DNA from: Tetrahymena thermophila SB210 | Lineage: Eukaryota > Ciliophora > Oligohymenophorea > Hymenostomatida > Tetrahymenidae | NCBI RefSeq assembly: GCF_000189635.1 | Contig: NW_002476422.1 | Span: 451,125-515,124, forward strand | Length of the DNA stretch: 64,000 nt | Direction: 5' to 3' | Part shown: positions 25,901 to 37,085 of the stretch, piece by piece | Layout: each line of letters begins with the position of its first letter | How positions within the stretch are numbered: the first letter of the stretch is position 1 | Made by a program: the position numbers and the translations under genes | Notes under the pieces: model-generated | The model's input: only the letters and a program-made list of their open reading frames with translations | Told to the model about the DNA's origin: nothing | Databases searched by the model: none

Positions 25901-28206
25901 TTATCTTGCAAAAATTCATTATTTTTACTATAAGCTAGTGGAACATGCGTCAGCAATTGTCCAAATGGTTATTCATAGAATAACCTCCTTAATTAATGTT
26001 AAAAATGTGATTCTAGTTGTAAAGAATGTTCAGGTACTTCAAATACATAATGTACTTCATGTATTTCATAACTAATTCTATTCAATAACCAGTGTTTAAG
26101 CTAATGTCCTTCTGGTTATTTTATTTCTTAATCTAGTAATTAGTGTGTTCCCTGCGATCAAAGCTGTGAAAGTTGCAGCGGACAATTAAGTAGCAACTGT
26201 CTTTCATGCAAACCAGGTTTAATATTATTAATTTAATTTAATAACACTTTAAATATAATTATTTATTTAAAAGGTACCTTTTTGATATCGAATTAATGCA
26301 TTAGTAAATGTCCAGATGGATATTTTTAAAATAACTAAGAATGCTCATAGTGTCATCCATCTTGTAAGACTTGTGTTGGACCTAATTCTAATTAAGTAAT
26401 TAAATTATTTAAATTAATATATCAAGTAAAAGCTACAAATTTTAAATTAGCAAAAAAAAAAATTTAAATATTCTATTCAATATTACTAAAGTTTAATGAG
26501 AATCAAAAATTAAAATAAAATAAGTTTAGATTAAATTTTAAATATTGAATTTCAATCTTTGATTGATAACAATTTAAAAAAATTTATATAAAGAATGTCA
26601 TTTTATTATTGGTTTGTAAGTAAATACATACTAACTTATAATATATTTTAAATAGCTAAATAATAAAGATAATTTTTTTCGAGTTTAGATTTATTTCTCA
26701 TGAATTTCTAATATTTCTAATTGAATAATTTATTTTAAAAAAAGTGTTAAACATGTTTTGATTTGCTAATAAAATACAATTCAAGCTGTATTGTCGAATG
26801 CCCTAAATAAATGTATATGACTTAGACTCCATACAAGTAATGCATTGAATGCAATTTTTATTGCAGTTCAGGTTGTAGTGGGCCAACAAAAGAAGATTGT
26901 AATGAAATTAAACCAATATACCAAATTATAGTTTACATTTTAATTTCCAAGTCTTTTATTTGGGTTATATCAATAATTGTAGGGTTTCTTAAGGATAATG
27001 CCTAACAAATTTTACCTTTACAAAAAGTTGCTCCTTTAAAGAATCTAAAGGAGAATGAATAGGATCATATAAATAATAATTAACTTAACTAAAAAGATAA
27101 AAACTTATCTTTAATTGAGTTTTAACAAAATGACCCTAACTTATCACCACATTCAAAAATAGAAGATTTTAATGCTGATTAAGGAAGTAAATCTCCAAAT
27201 ATTCCAATTAACTAGAGGGGTTCTATTATGGTTCTTCCATAAACAAATAACAATTTAATGTAAAGTAAAAATTACCTTACTTTCAACAATGAGCAAAATG
27301 AAGAAGACAAAAGTCCATAAGAAATAGGGCGAAAAAGAAGATCACGCAAGATTGATTTTATTTTAAGAGGTAGCATTTCAAATTCTCCTTAAAAAGGATA
27401 ATAAACTATATCTAACTTGAATAATATGAAATCTACAATCTTAGACAAAGACTAAAAATTCTTTCCTTAGGATTAAACAACAGCTAATAGGTCCTTAGTA
27501 TCAATATCACACTCTCCAACAAAAAGGAATTTATTTTCTCAATTAAATGATACAAACTAGAATAAATACTCAGCTAATGAAAAGCTAAAATACTCATTTG
27601 TAATATTTATTAATGAAATATGACTTAAGTATTTATTAATAAAAAAATTAGTTATGCAATGAATGGATCAATCTATTTATTTATTATGATAACACTTTCA
27701 GTAGAGTATTAAGAGGAACTCTAATTTATTTTAAATATCAAATATTTTTTTTGGTCTGCCAATATTTTAAAAACGTAAATATTAAATTTTCCATTTAAAA
27801 TGAGTTAAAATGTTAATAAATATTTTAGGAAAACTACTATTATTCATTAATTTGCTTAGCCTCTGGATTTTCATCTAAGTCTGTGCTGGAAACAATTTTG
27901 AAATACCTGCTTTAACATTTAAGATATGCTCATACTATTTTTTAGTTAATACTCTTTACATCTATAGGCTTATATTTTTGGCTATGGTTTATACCTTAAA
28001 TAAATTAGTTAAACTATAATAATGATAAATCTTGGAGTATCATATATTTAATCACTTTTTCAATTGACTTTCTGCTCTTAAATTAGTTTGCAGGCTTTAT
28101 TTCATATCTAAGCTCAATAAAATATTTAAACTTAGAAAATGCTAATAAAACCATTTATAAATTTTTCAAAAGCAATTTTATTCTAAAATAATTAAAAAAA
28201 TAATGA
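19932..28206 (+). CDS. Giant Cys-repeat surface membrane protein, ~2295 aa
   Basis: Thirteen exons: 19932-19992, 20045-20574, 20670-20973, 21156-21366, 21419-21713, 21771-21939, 22266-22418, 22472-22567, 22626-26216, 26274-26395, 26745-27599, 27652-27774, 27829-28206; 6888 nt, all phases agree. Order: signal peptide; a lectin-like beta domain (about residues 21-190); Cys-rich linker; a second beta domain with GSYLLSGLFNNYFG (about 300-470); then roughly 25-30 furin-like repeats of the form CxxCxGPxxNNCLxC, mostly in one 3.6-kb exon. A membrane span near 26930-26990 is followed by a Ser/Lys/Asn cytoplasmic region and further hydrophobic segments (27652 onward), ending FKSNFILKQLKKQ. This architecture belongs to a large ciliate surface-protein family with extracellular Cys repeats and a multi-pass C-terminus. 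Ligand and role are unknown; adhesion or sensing is inferred. It contains no TGA codon in frame in the parts checked. Confidence 0.88.
22626..26216 (+). repeat. Coding tandem furin-like Cys repeats
   Basis: One exon holds about 24 diverged repeats of roughly 48-50 codons. Each repeat has a Cys-x2-Cys pair, then Gly-Pro, Asn-Asn-Cys-Leu-x-Cys-Ser-Gly, Leu-Tyr, and an Asn-Thr-Cys-Val...Cys-Pro segment. Spacing is regular but the copies differ at many third positions, so this is an old array kept by selection on the protein. It is not a recent DNA amplification and not a CRISPR. Confidence 0.8.
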
Positions 28207-28228
28207 CAAGTAATAAAATATAAATTTA

Positions 28229-29424
28229 TCAAAAATAAATTTCATCTTCTATATTAATTAACTATTTAAATTTCCTAAAATAGCTTTATACAAACAATTA
28301 ATGTCGTAGATTTAAAACTTTATATTATTTATCTGAATATTTTTATGAATAGACATCAAGTATTATCTCTAATTTCTTAATAATTTAAAGTTATTATCTA
28401 TTTACTTTCTATAAAACAGGGAAAAAACATAAATCATTTTGGCCTAATAATATAAAAAAGTTGTCATTCACATCCTTAGCCAATTTTAATACAATATCTT
28501 ATTTCTATTTATTTCCTATAGCTGTAATTTAGACAAATAATTTTTGTTTTTTCCCAATATATTTTATCTCAAAAAAAATTGTAAAATTTTTCCAAAGAAA
28601 TTTTAAAAATTCAATATAAATGATTAAAAAATTACATGATTAATTATAAATTAAAATAGACAGTCAACATATTCAAAATATAAAAATATTTTTATATTTT
28701 AATTAATTTTCTGATCTCAAAAAGAAATTAATTTGATATTAATGAGAAAATTTTAATAATTGAGAGAACACTCTGTTTTACCTTAAAAAATAATAGGAAT
28801 TATAAATTTTTATAGTATTTTTAGATAAATGAGTAATAAATAAAGATGATAAAATTAAATATAATAATTTATTTATAAAAATGAATGAAAATATTTTGCT
28901 AATAAAGGAAATGTTTGAAAGCCCAATAATTCTGACAAGATTGGAGCCCAAATAGGTAAAAAATTCAAAAATTTGATTTTTTAAATCCTCATATTGCGCG
29001 AGAATGTGCTTATAAAAAATAAAAAAGTAACAATAAAAGGCAATTTTAGCTGGAATCATTAAAATTAATAATAAAAAAATGATAAAAACTAATTATATGC
29101 TCTTGATTCAATTTTTTGTTTAGCAAAAGATTCATTCATATATTTTTTAATAGAGTTTAGATATTTATTAACACTTAAATGCATCAAATAATACAGAGAT
29201 AATATTCATATAATAATTAAAATTATACTAACTAACAATAAGAAAAGCAAGCAAGCAATAACATAAATTCTAATTAAATTTTATACACTTTTTATATCAG
29301 ATATACAATAGCGCTCTAAAACGTCTACTTTTTGTTGAGTGACTTGGGAATTAATAGCACTGATCTTATAAACACTTTTTGATACAAGAAATAATAAATA
29401 TAGATTAGAAACTATTTGATTCAT
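28229..29424 (-). CDS. Multi-pass membrane protein, exon structure partly resolved
   Basis: The proposed start is ATG 29424 (MNQIVSNLYLLFLVS), a signal-like or first membrane helix. Further hydrophobic segments lie at about 29260-29210 and in the frame 29059-28778 (IPAKIAFYCYFFIFYK, then several helices). The last exon (from somewhere near 28690 down to TGA 28229) reads cleanly and holds a soluble tail with LKLAKDVNDNFFILLGQND and LEIILDVYSQKYSDK. Frame changes between these blocks mean at least two or three introns, whose ends I could not fix. No family recognised. Its stop lies 22 bp from the stop of the giant surface gene on the other strand, so the two transcripts almost certainly overlap at their 3' ends. 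Confidence 0.6.
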
Positions 29425-29454
29425 TTTGATATTATAAATATAGTCTTTGGCAAT

Positions 29455-31554
29455 ATGGAAAAATAAACATCAGCAGCATTCAGCCAAGAATTTAATTTTA
29501 AGGAAGCAGATGAAGCTCCAGATGACTAGTTCATTATGAAGGGGGTTTACTTTAATGCATTTGGCGCTCCTGAGCATCATACAAATAACCAAGCCAAAAA
29601 AAAACCAAAAAAGCGTGCTTTTGCTAATCGTATTAGAGATTAACTTGATTAAATTTCTAAATTAAAAGAATAAGAAATGAATGAGTAGATAAAAGCTAAC
29701 AACAAAAGCGACTGTGGTAATATTTCTAGCGGTAATAATAACAACGGTAATTCAGCTCAAAGAAATCCTCCTTAAAATAACTACACCAATAACTCTGAAA
29801 GCAGTGATGATGATTCAAAATTTATAACAACTAAAGTTAATCATCTTTAATAATCGCGCATATAAAATGGAGGGCAGTAAAATTTACAAATGTAAAATTC
29901 CTAAAGCCCTTATATTAAGCAAAAGTAGCAGCAACTAGTCAGTCAAACTCTAAATAGTCATCCTCAATTGAAAGCTAATGATTTCATTGAAACAAATAAT
30001 ATATCCACTAATTACAATACAAACTATTAAAATACTTATAGTAAAAACACCTTTAGCAATATAATCAATACACCTAATATCGTAAATAGAAATATAAATA
30101 TAAATGTTTCAAATGATAGTTCTTCTTCAGATTAAGAATTCTAAGAGAAGTACAAATAATAAAACAAATCTAAAATCTCTCCTATCCCAGAAAACCCTCA
30201 ACAAAAAGTAGCAGCGCAATAACCTTCAACTTAAATGCTACTGAAGAATTAACAAGTTGGGATGCAAACATAAAATAATAATAATAATGTGAATAAAAAT
30301 ACATAAAAATCTAGCTATTAGGTTGGGGCAACATGCGTGTAAAACAAAAAGAATAAAAAACGCAACAAAAGCAGAGTCCTAGGATCTTCGAATCAATCTT
30401 TATCTAGTAACTTATAAATTAATCTTTAGAAAAAAAACAAACCATTTTATAGTGTGAACAAATCCTCTTCTTCAAGCTAATAAGAATTAGATGACGACTT
30501 AGAGGATGAAAATGAAACTTTTACTTAGCAGTATATGAATCATTAAAATATTCAAAATAATAATTAAGTATATTAAAATAATCTTTATTAATTTTAATAG
30601 AGACCAAATTTGTATAATCAATTTAGACAATAATAATAACAATAATAGCGTAGTCAAGAATAAAACGATACTTCTGATCTTAGTCCTTGCATATAGCCAA
30701 AGAATTAAAACTAATAGAATATTAATAGTAATGAGTATAACTAATAACTTTTAGACTCATCCATTCAAAGTGTGTCTATTAAAAAAACTATCAAAAACAG
30801 CTCTCAATCTATGTCGGCTGAGTCAGATATCGAAGAAGAATAAAATAAAAACAAATTTTTTGAAAGAAAAATAAATCCATTCTTTAAAAGCATTTCAGCA
30901 TAAGATACAAATCAACAATCAAATGCAAGCTAACAAAACTTAATAAGAAACAATAATAAATTGTCCAACTTGAAAATAGGAGGACAAACTACAGATTTTC
31001 AAAATAAATTTACTAGCAACAATAGCTTACAGTATCACATAAATGCGGCTGCTAACTTTGGAAACAGCTTGTTAAATAATCAAGCTAATTTAAGTGACAG
31101 AAAATCAGTTGCTCAAAGCCCTTAAAAACAATTATTTGATAGCGGAATAAAGCGTAGTAGTTTGCCTGTCAACAACGTCTTTAATAGAAATTCAGACGTT
31201 TGTAATAATGGAAGTAATTACAAAAGTAATTCAAGAGAAGACTATTACCAAAAAGAAAAGTTTATAAAAAACATAGATGGTGAATAAAGCATCATTACAG
31301 TCAAGATTGAAAACGTGAGCTTGAAGCCTTTTCAGACAGTAATAGCTGAAATAGTTTCTGTAGAAAGAATAAATCCTTAATATATTTCTTATACACTGAA
31401 ACCTTCTTAGATGATACATGCTATTTTGAAATAATCATATTCCTTGCAACACAACACTCTCTAAGTAGGATAGCAATACATTTTTAAATTCCATACTTTA
31501 GAGAGTTCAGGTAGTTTTCCAATCATTAACGTTAATGAATATATACCAAGATGA
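29455..31554 (+). CDS. Q/N-rich protein with ordered ends, 699 aa
   Basis: A single uninterrupted exon of 700 codons from ATG 29455 to TGA 31552. The first 85 residues look ordered (EFNFKEADEAPDD, a KKKPKKR basic patch that could be a nuclear signal, then a coiled-coil-like helix). A long Asn/Gln/Ser-rich disordered middle follows, with acidic clusters (SESSDDD, ELDDDLEDE) and a second basic patch (KKNKKRNKSR). The final 100 residues are predicted beta-rich (IITVKIENVSLKPFQTVIAEIVS ... VGQQYIFKFH) and could be an OB-fold, judged only by the alternation of hydrophobic residues. It starts 30 bp from the divergent gene's start at 29424, so the two probably share a promoter. No family recognised. 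Confidence 0.8.
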
Positions 31555-32765
31555 AAACCTTACTAAGAAAAGATAAAATATCTTTATACAAAAAATAAAT
31601 TTACAATCATTCATTGATTAATTGATTCATAAAAAAAAAATAACAAAAAAAACCAACTAACTTACTCACTAAATAAAACAATCAATCTATTCTAATATCA
31701 ATAAAAATATAATATTTCTTTATCATATTAGGGAATTCATTTTTAACTATCTATCATTATTTATAGTAAACAATTATTCATTGTGCTCCTAAAAGAATTT
31801 ATTAAAAATAAAAATGCCTATTTATTGAATAATTCAAACAAAAATAATAAATAAATTTGTTTGTTTATTTATCTACATATTTCTTTTAAATTAATTTACT
31901 ATGCTTATTTTCTCACTAATTATACATAAACAATATTTTAATATCTTTGCTTAAAAGAAATTTCCAAAAAATTCTAATTAAGTTTTCTTTTGCAAAACCC
32001 TTTTTGCAAAATTTTACACTTTTAAGATTATAATAAAATTTTTTCAACAAAAAAGGCTTTCATACTAAATCTTTTAATTTTAAAATATATCATATATTAT
32101 ATGTTTTTTGACCTATTTAAGATATAAAAGCATCAATACAATTAAACATTTCTTGTACCTTGAGGGTCACTAATATTTTTTGTTGAATCAAATTGTATAA
32201 AAGGAGTTGAATATTTGTTGCTACACTACTAACTACTAGAAGAAGCTATTAAATATGAATATTGCTAATTGCAGATTTTTTTTTTTTTTGTAAAAGAGAT
32301 AAATAGTGATAGGTTACACCTATAACTATTTTTTTATATTTCTAATAGAAATTAATATAATATTAAATAAATTTATATAATAGTCTTTTATATATTTACA
32401 TGTAATTTGTATTTGGTTTTTAATAATTTAAATAAATTTTCAAAATTTTAGTACTCAATTATATGAATTTTTCAATCAATAGATAGCCATTTATGATTCT
32501 TACTATATTATTAAATATAAAATTTAACAAGTACTATCAAGATTTACTAAAGAATAGGTGGACCAAATTATTTGTTTTATCTTTTTCTAAAAGCTAGTTT
32601 TATGAATTGATATAATTATTTGTAATTTTTATTGAAATAAACTCTAAAAAAATTAAATAAATTTCTTAATATATTTAAAATTAATTAAATTTCCAATAAT
32701 TTACTTATCTATTTTGTAAGATAAAAAAATGATATAATAGAAAAAATAATATAGGAAAATAGAAG
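31555..32765. other. Intergenic or 5' region of the LRR gene
   Basis: No secure gene. An open frame at about 32460-32570 (TQLYEFFNQQ... or, one frame over, MNFSINRQ...) has some coding character and may be an early exon of the LRR gene that follows. Otherwise AT-rich. Confidence 0.35.
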
Positions 32766-35700
32766 ATGTATTTATTTATTTATCTATCAATATTTATAAA
32801 CTTCATTCTTACAAATAATAAAGTTTTTAAACTCTTCTCTTTAATCTCATACAGTTCTCCATATTCATCTTGAGTAAGTTAAATTTATTTTTATCGTTAT
32901 TAATCTTTTTTTTACTTAGTTTTAAAAATATTATTTTTCTAATAACTTTTCATCTCTAAATTCATTTTTATTAATGCAATATATTTTTATTAATTTTGAC
33001 TTTTTCTAATTTTTAAATTTTACTTTGATTGTTAATCTATTTTTTTAATTACTTTATATTTTTTCTTCTAATTTACCTTATAACTAACTAACTAATTAAT
33101 TAATTTTATTTTCTTCTATATTTAAAAAGTGAAAATTAAATTAGTGATGAAAGTGTATTAGGATTAGGTTCTGCTTTAAGAAAATGCACTAATCTCATAA
33201 ATTTGGAGCTTTATCTCTCGTAAAAAAACTCTTTTATTTTGGAAAATGATATTTGTTTTTTAAAAAAAAATGAAATTAAATCAAAAAAACAAACTCTTTA
33301 ATTTAGTTAGCTTTATTTTGATTGTGTTTTTTTCTTTCTTCCTTTCTTAATTTAATCCATTTTTCTTTTTCAACTTTTGATTTTATTATTAAATTATCTC
33401 ATGTTTTTTTCATTTTTTCCTATTAACTAACTAATTAATTTATTATATTTTCTTCCATATTTATAAAGTGGAAATTAAATTAGTACAATTGGTTTATATG
33501 GTTTAGGTTCTGGTTTAGGAAACTGCACTAATCTCTCAAATTTTTTAATTCTTCTAAAGTAAAATTTTTTAAAATCACTTACTGTAAAAATATCAGTTGA
33601 TAGTTTAAGGAACAAAAATTTATTAAATTCAATAAATAATTTTTGATATTGATGATTTTTTTTTTTTCAATCTATTAATTTTAAATTCATGTAGTAGTAA
33701 TTTAAGGAGAGATAAATATTTATAATATTTCTAAATATAATATTAAAATATATTAATTTAGTTGATTTTATTTAATCTCTTTTAGATTTTATAATTTTAA
33801 AAATATTCCCCCATCCCAAAATGTTGATTAATTAAATAAATAATAAACTAATTTATAAAATATTTTTTTTTCAATATTTAAATAGTGGAAATAAAATTGG
33901 TGATGAAGAAGCAATATGTTTTGGTTTGTTTTTAGTAAATTGCACTAGTCTCTCAAGTTTAACACTTGAATTTATGTAAAATCAGTTTATTTGTTTTGGA
34001 TTGTGGTATTTTTTTATTAAAAAATGAGTTTAAAACTATAAAATTTTTTAAATTTAATTATTAACTTTTGATTTGATTTATTTTGCTTTTTACCTTGATC
34101 ATGTTTTTTTTCTTCTAAATTTAACTCATTTTTTCTTTTTCAACTTTAATTTGATAATTCATTTATTATTATTTGACATTTTTTCTTCATTTTTTCCTTT
34201 AACAACCTAATCAATTATTTATATTTTCTTCAATATTTGAAAGGGACAATTAAATAAGTTAAAAAGGTGTATCTGGCATCAGTTCTGCTTTAGGAAATAT
34301 AATTAATCTCTCAAATTTAAAACTTGAATTCAGGTAAAAACATATTATTAGTTTAGGGTTGTTATTTTTTAAATAGAAAAATTAATTTTAAAAAAATAAG
34401 ATTCTTTAAATTTATTTATTTATTAGCTTTATATTAGATTAATTTTGGTTTTTTATTCTGTTTATTTTTTTCATCTTTCTTAATTTAATTTAATATATTT
34501 AATTTTTTTATTTTCAACTTTTGCTATGGTTATTAGTTAATTTCTGATTAATTCATATATTTTCTTCATTTTTTTCTTCAAAAAGCAAATTAATGAATTG
34601 TGTTTTCTTCAATATTTAAAAAGTTACAATTTAATTGGTACAAATGGGGCATCAGACTTAGGTTTTAATTTAGCAAAGTGCACTAATCTCACAAATTTGA
34701 CACTTAATCTTTGGTAAAAACACTTTTCATTTTGTATGTGATATTTTCTAATATAAGAATGAATTTAAAAAAATTAAAACTCTTTATATATATTTGCTTG
34801 CTATCTTTTTTATTTGATATATTTTGCTTTCTTTTTTATTATGATTGTTTATATTTTTTCTTTGCTAATTTAAGAAATTTTTTATTTTTCAATTTTTGCT
34901 TTTATTGTTAATTAATTTTTTACTATTTATTTCATTTTTTTGTGATTTTTTCCTATCAACTAACTAATTATATATATTTTTCTTCTTCTATATTCAAAAA
35001 GCTAGAATTATATTGGCGATGAAGGTGTATTAGGTTTAGGTTCTGGTTTAGGTAAGTGTGCTAATCTCTCAAATTTGATACTTGATATTTCGTAAAAACA
35101 TTTTATTTATTTTGGACAGTGATACTTTTTAATATAAAAATGTATTTAAAACAATAAAACTTCATAATTAATATATTAGTTGTTTATTTGATTTATTTTA
35201 CTTTTTTATTTTGATTTCATTTTTTTTTATATTTTAATATAAATAATTTTTTATTTTTAAACTTTTGCTTTGATTATTTACTCATTTCTTATAAAAACAT
35301 ATTTTTTCTTCATTTTCCCTTTTACTAACTAACTAATTAAATTTTTTTCCCCATATTTAAAAAGTACCAATTAAATTGGCGAAATTGGGGCATCAGGTTT
35401 TGGTACTGCCTTAGTAAACTGCACTAATATATCAAATATGGTACTTTATATCTAGTAAAAGCAGTTTATTTATTTTGGATTAATGTTATTTTTAATATAA
35501 GAATCAATTTAAAATAATAAAACCCTTTTAAATTAATTATTGATTAATTTATTTATTAACATCTTATTTTATTTATTCTAATTCTAATTTTGTTTTTTTC
35601 TTCTTAATTAATTTAAACTAGCTTTTTAATTTCTACTTTTGCTCTCATTATTAATTCATTTCTTATTATTTCTCTTTTTTTTCTTTAATTTTAATTCAAT

Positions 35701-36329
35701 ATTTAAAAAGTTCCAATAATATTGGTGATGTTGGTGTATCAGGCTTAGGTTTTGGTTTAGGAAAGTGCACTAACCTCTCAAATTTGATACTTAATATTAG
35801 GTAAAAATATATTATTTGCTTTGAATTGTGAAAATTTTAATTTAAAATTGAATTTAAAACAATCAAATTCCATTAATTTAATTATTTACTTTTAGTTTGA
35901 TTTTTTATTGTTGTGTATTTTTTTTTTCTTTCTTAATTTAAATAATTTTTATTTTAAATTTTTAGTTTAATAATTTATTCATTTCTATATTATTGTTTTA
36001 TATTTTTTCCTCATAATAACTAATTAATTATAGTTTCTTTAATATTTAAAAGTGGAAATAATATTAGTTATAAAGGAGCAGTAGACTTAAGTTCTGCTTT
36101 AGCAAAGTGCACTAATCTCAAAAATTTGGAAATTGATCTCTAGTAAAAACTGTTTATTTTTTTCGATTCTTATATTTTTTAATTTATCCTTATTATTCTA
36201 TTTAATTTTGATTTATAATTTACTTTCATTTATATTGATAGCTTTAACAAAATCAGTAGTTTCGAAAAATTCAAACTTAAAACCAAATATCTTAAACCAA
36301 AAAGATTAGTTGCCTATAAACATTTATGA
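32766..36329 (+). CDS. Leucine-rich-repeat protein, array 1, start unresolved
   Basis: After an LRR-like exon (32766-32873) come nine exons of exactly 90 nt: 33130-33219, 33469-33558, 33886-33975, 34244-34333, 34624-34713, 35002-35091, 35365-35454, 35711-35800 and 36053-36142. All are bounded by phase-2 introns, and a terminal exon 36242-36329 ends at TGA. Each 90-nt exon encodes one 30-residue repeat of the ribonuclease-inhibitor-like type, for example NQIGDEGVLGLG followed by CTNLSNLTLNL. The end (KPKRLVAYKHL) is basic. Such proteins form curved scaffolds for protein binding. Upstream exons, and thus the N-terminus, were not found. No kinase or F-box domain is visible. Expression is not implied by the sequence. 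Confidence 0.8.
33130..36142 (+). repeat. Exon-intron units repeated at ~340-420 bp
   Basis: The nine 90-nt LRR exons recur with start-to-start spacing of 339, 417, 358, 380, 378, 363, 346 and 342 bp. The introns are also alike: they open GTAAAA, carry a CTAACTAATTAATT-like stretch and end in a TTTAAAAAG-type acceptor. The unit that multiplied was therefore exon plus intron, not the exon alone. Confidence 0.8.
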
Positions 36330-37085
36330 TAATAAATAAATGATTAAAATAGGATTAATAAATATAAAAATATTTGAATATTAGAATATAAACTACATTA
36401 TTTTATTTATGTTTCATATCATAATATTTTGTAATAGAATAATTTAATCTAAAATATAAAGAGTTAGATTTATGATTATTTTTATATTATATCATAATTT
36501 TAGTAACTTAATTAAATAAGAAAAATTTTAGAAATAGAATTTCGTTAAATAAATAATTAATAAATTCCTATATGCTCAGCATTCGGTTTTCAACTATAAT
36601 AACCTAGGTTTTCAATAATAGCTAATAAAAACCAAGTGCTTTTTTAATTTACAGAAATTCGAAGCTTTAATATCATACATGCCTCTATTAAATGTATTAA
36701 TAATTGAAATTAATGTTTTATTTTAAATGAGGTTTTATTTTCCTAAAATTAAGGAATTTGTATAACCTCGATAATTTAATCAATTGTAAATTGGTTGGCC
36801 AGCCTTTTGTTTAGGGAGGGATTTCGATATATTTTTTGAGATTAATATTGATTAATAAAAAATGATATTGAAAGATTATTTGCAAAATTAGAATATTAAT
36901 TAAAATAATTATTGAAATATAGATAGGAATTACAAATAATTAGTTGTTGTTTATATAAATTATTTAATTTTTATTTATTTGTTTGTTTGTTTGGTTTAAC
37001 AAAAGTCAATGAAATAGTACATCTACTCCATCAACCAGAATAAGAATGAGAAAATTTATTAAAATCAGGATCAAAAATGTGTATT
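36330..37085. other. Convergent intergenic region
   Basis: Region between the ends of LRR array 1 (+) and INO1 (-). Text around 36580-36850 has slightly higher G+C (GGTTTTC, GGCCAGCC) but no frame or hairpin I can support. Confidence 0.4.

Noticed and set aside
23052-26075. Standard-code open frames inside the surface gene
   Set aside because: All are in other frames or are pieces of the real frame cut at TAA/TAG, which code for Gln here.
22626-26216. Regularly spaced repeats that could be mistaken for a CRISPR array or satellite
   Set aside because: Spacing of about 147 bp with conserved Cys codons in one continuous frame shows a protein repeat.
34711-34911. Phe/Ile-rich open frame of 66 codons
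   Set aside because: It falls in an intron of LRR array 1.
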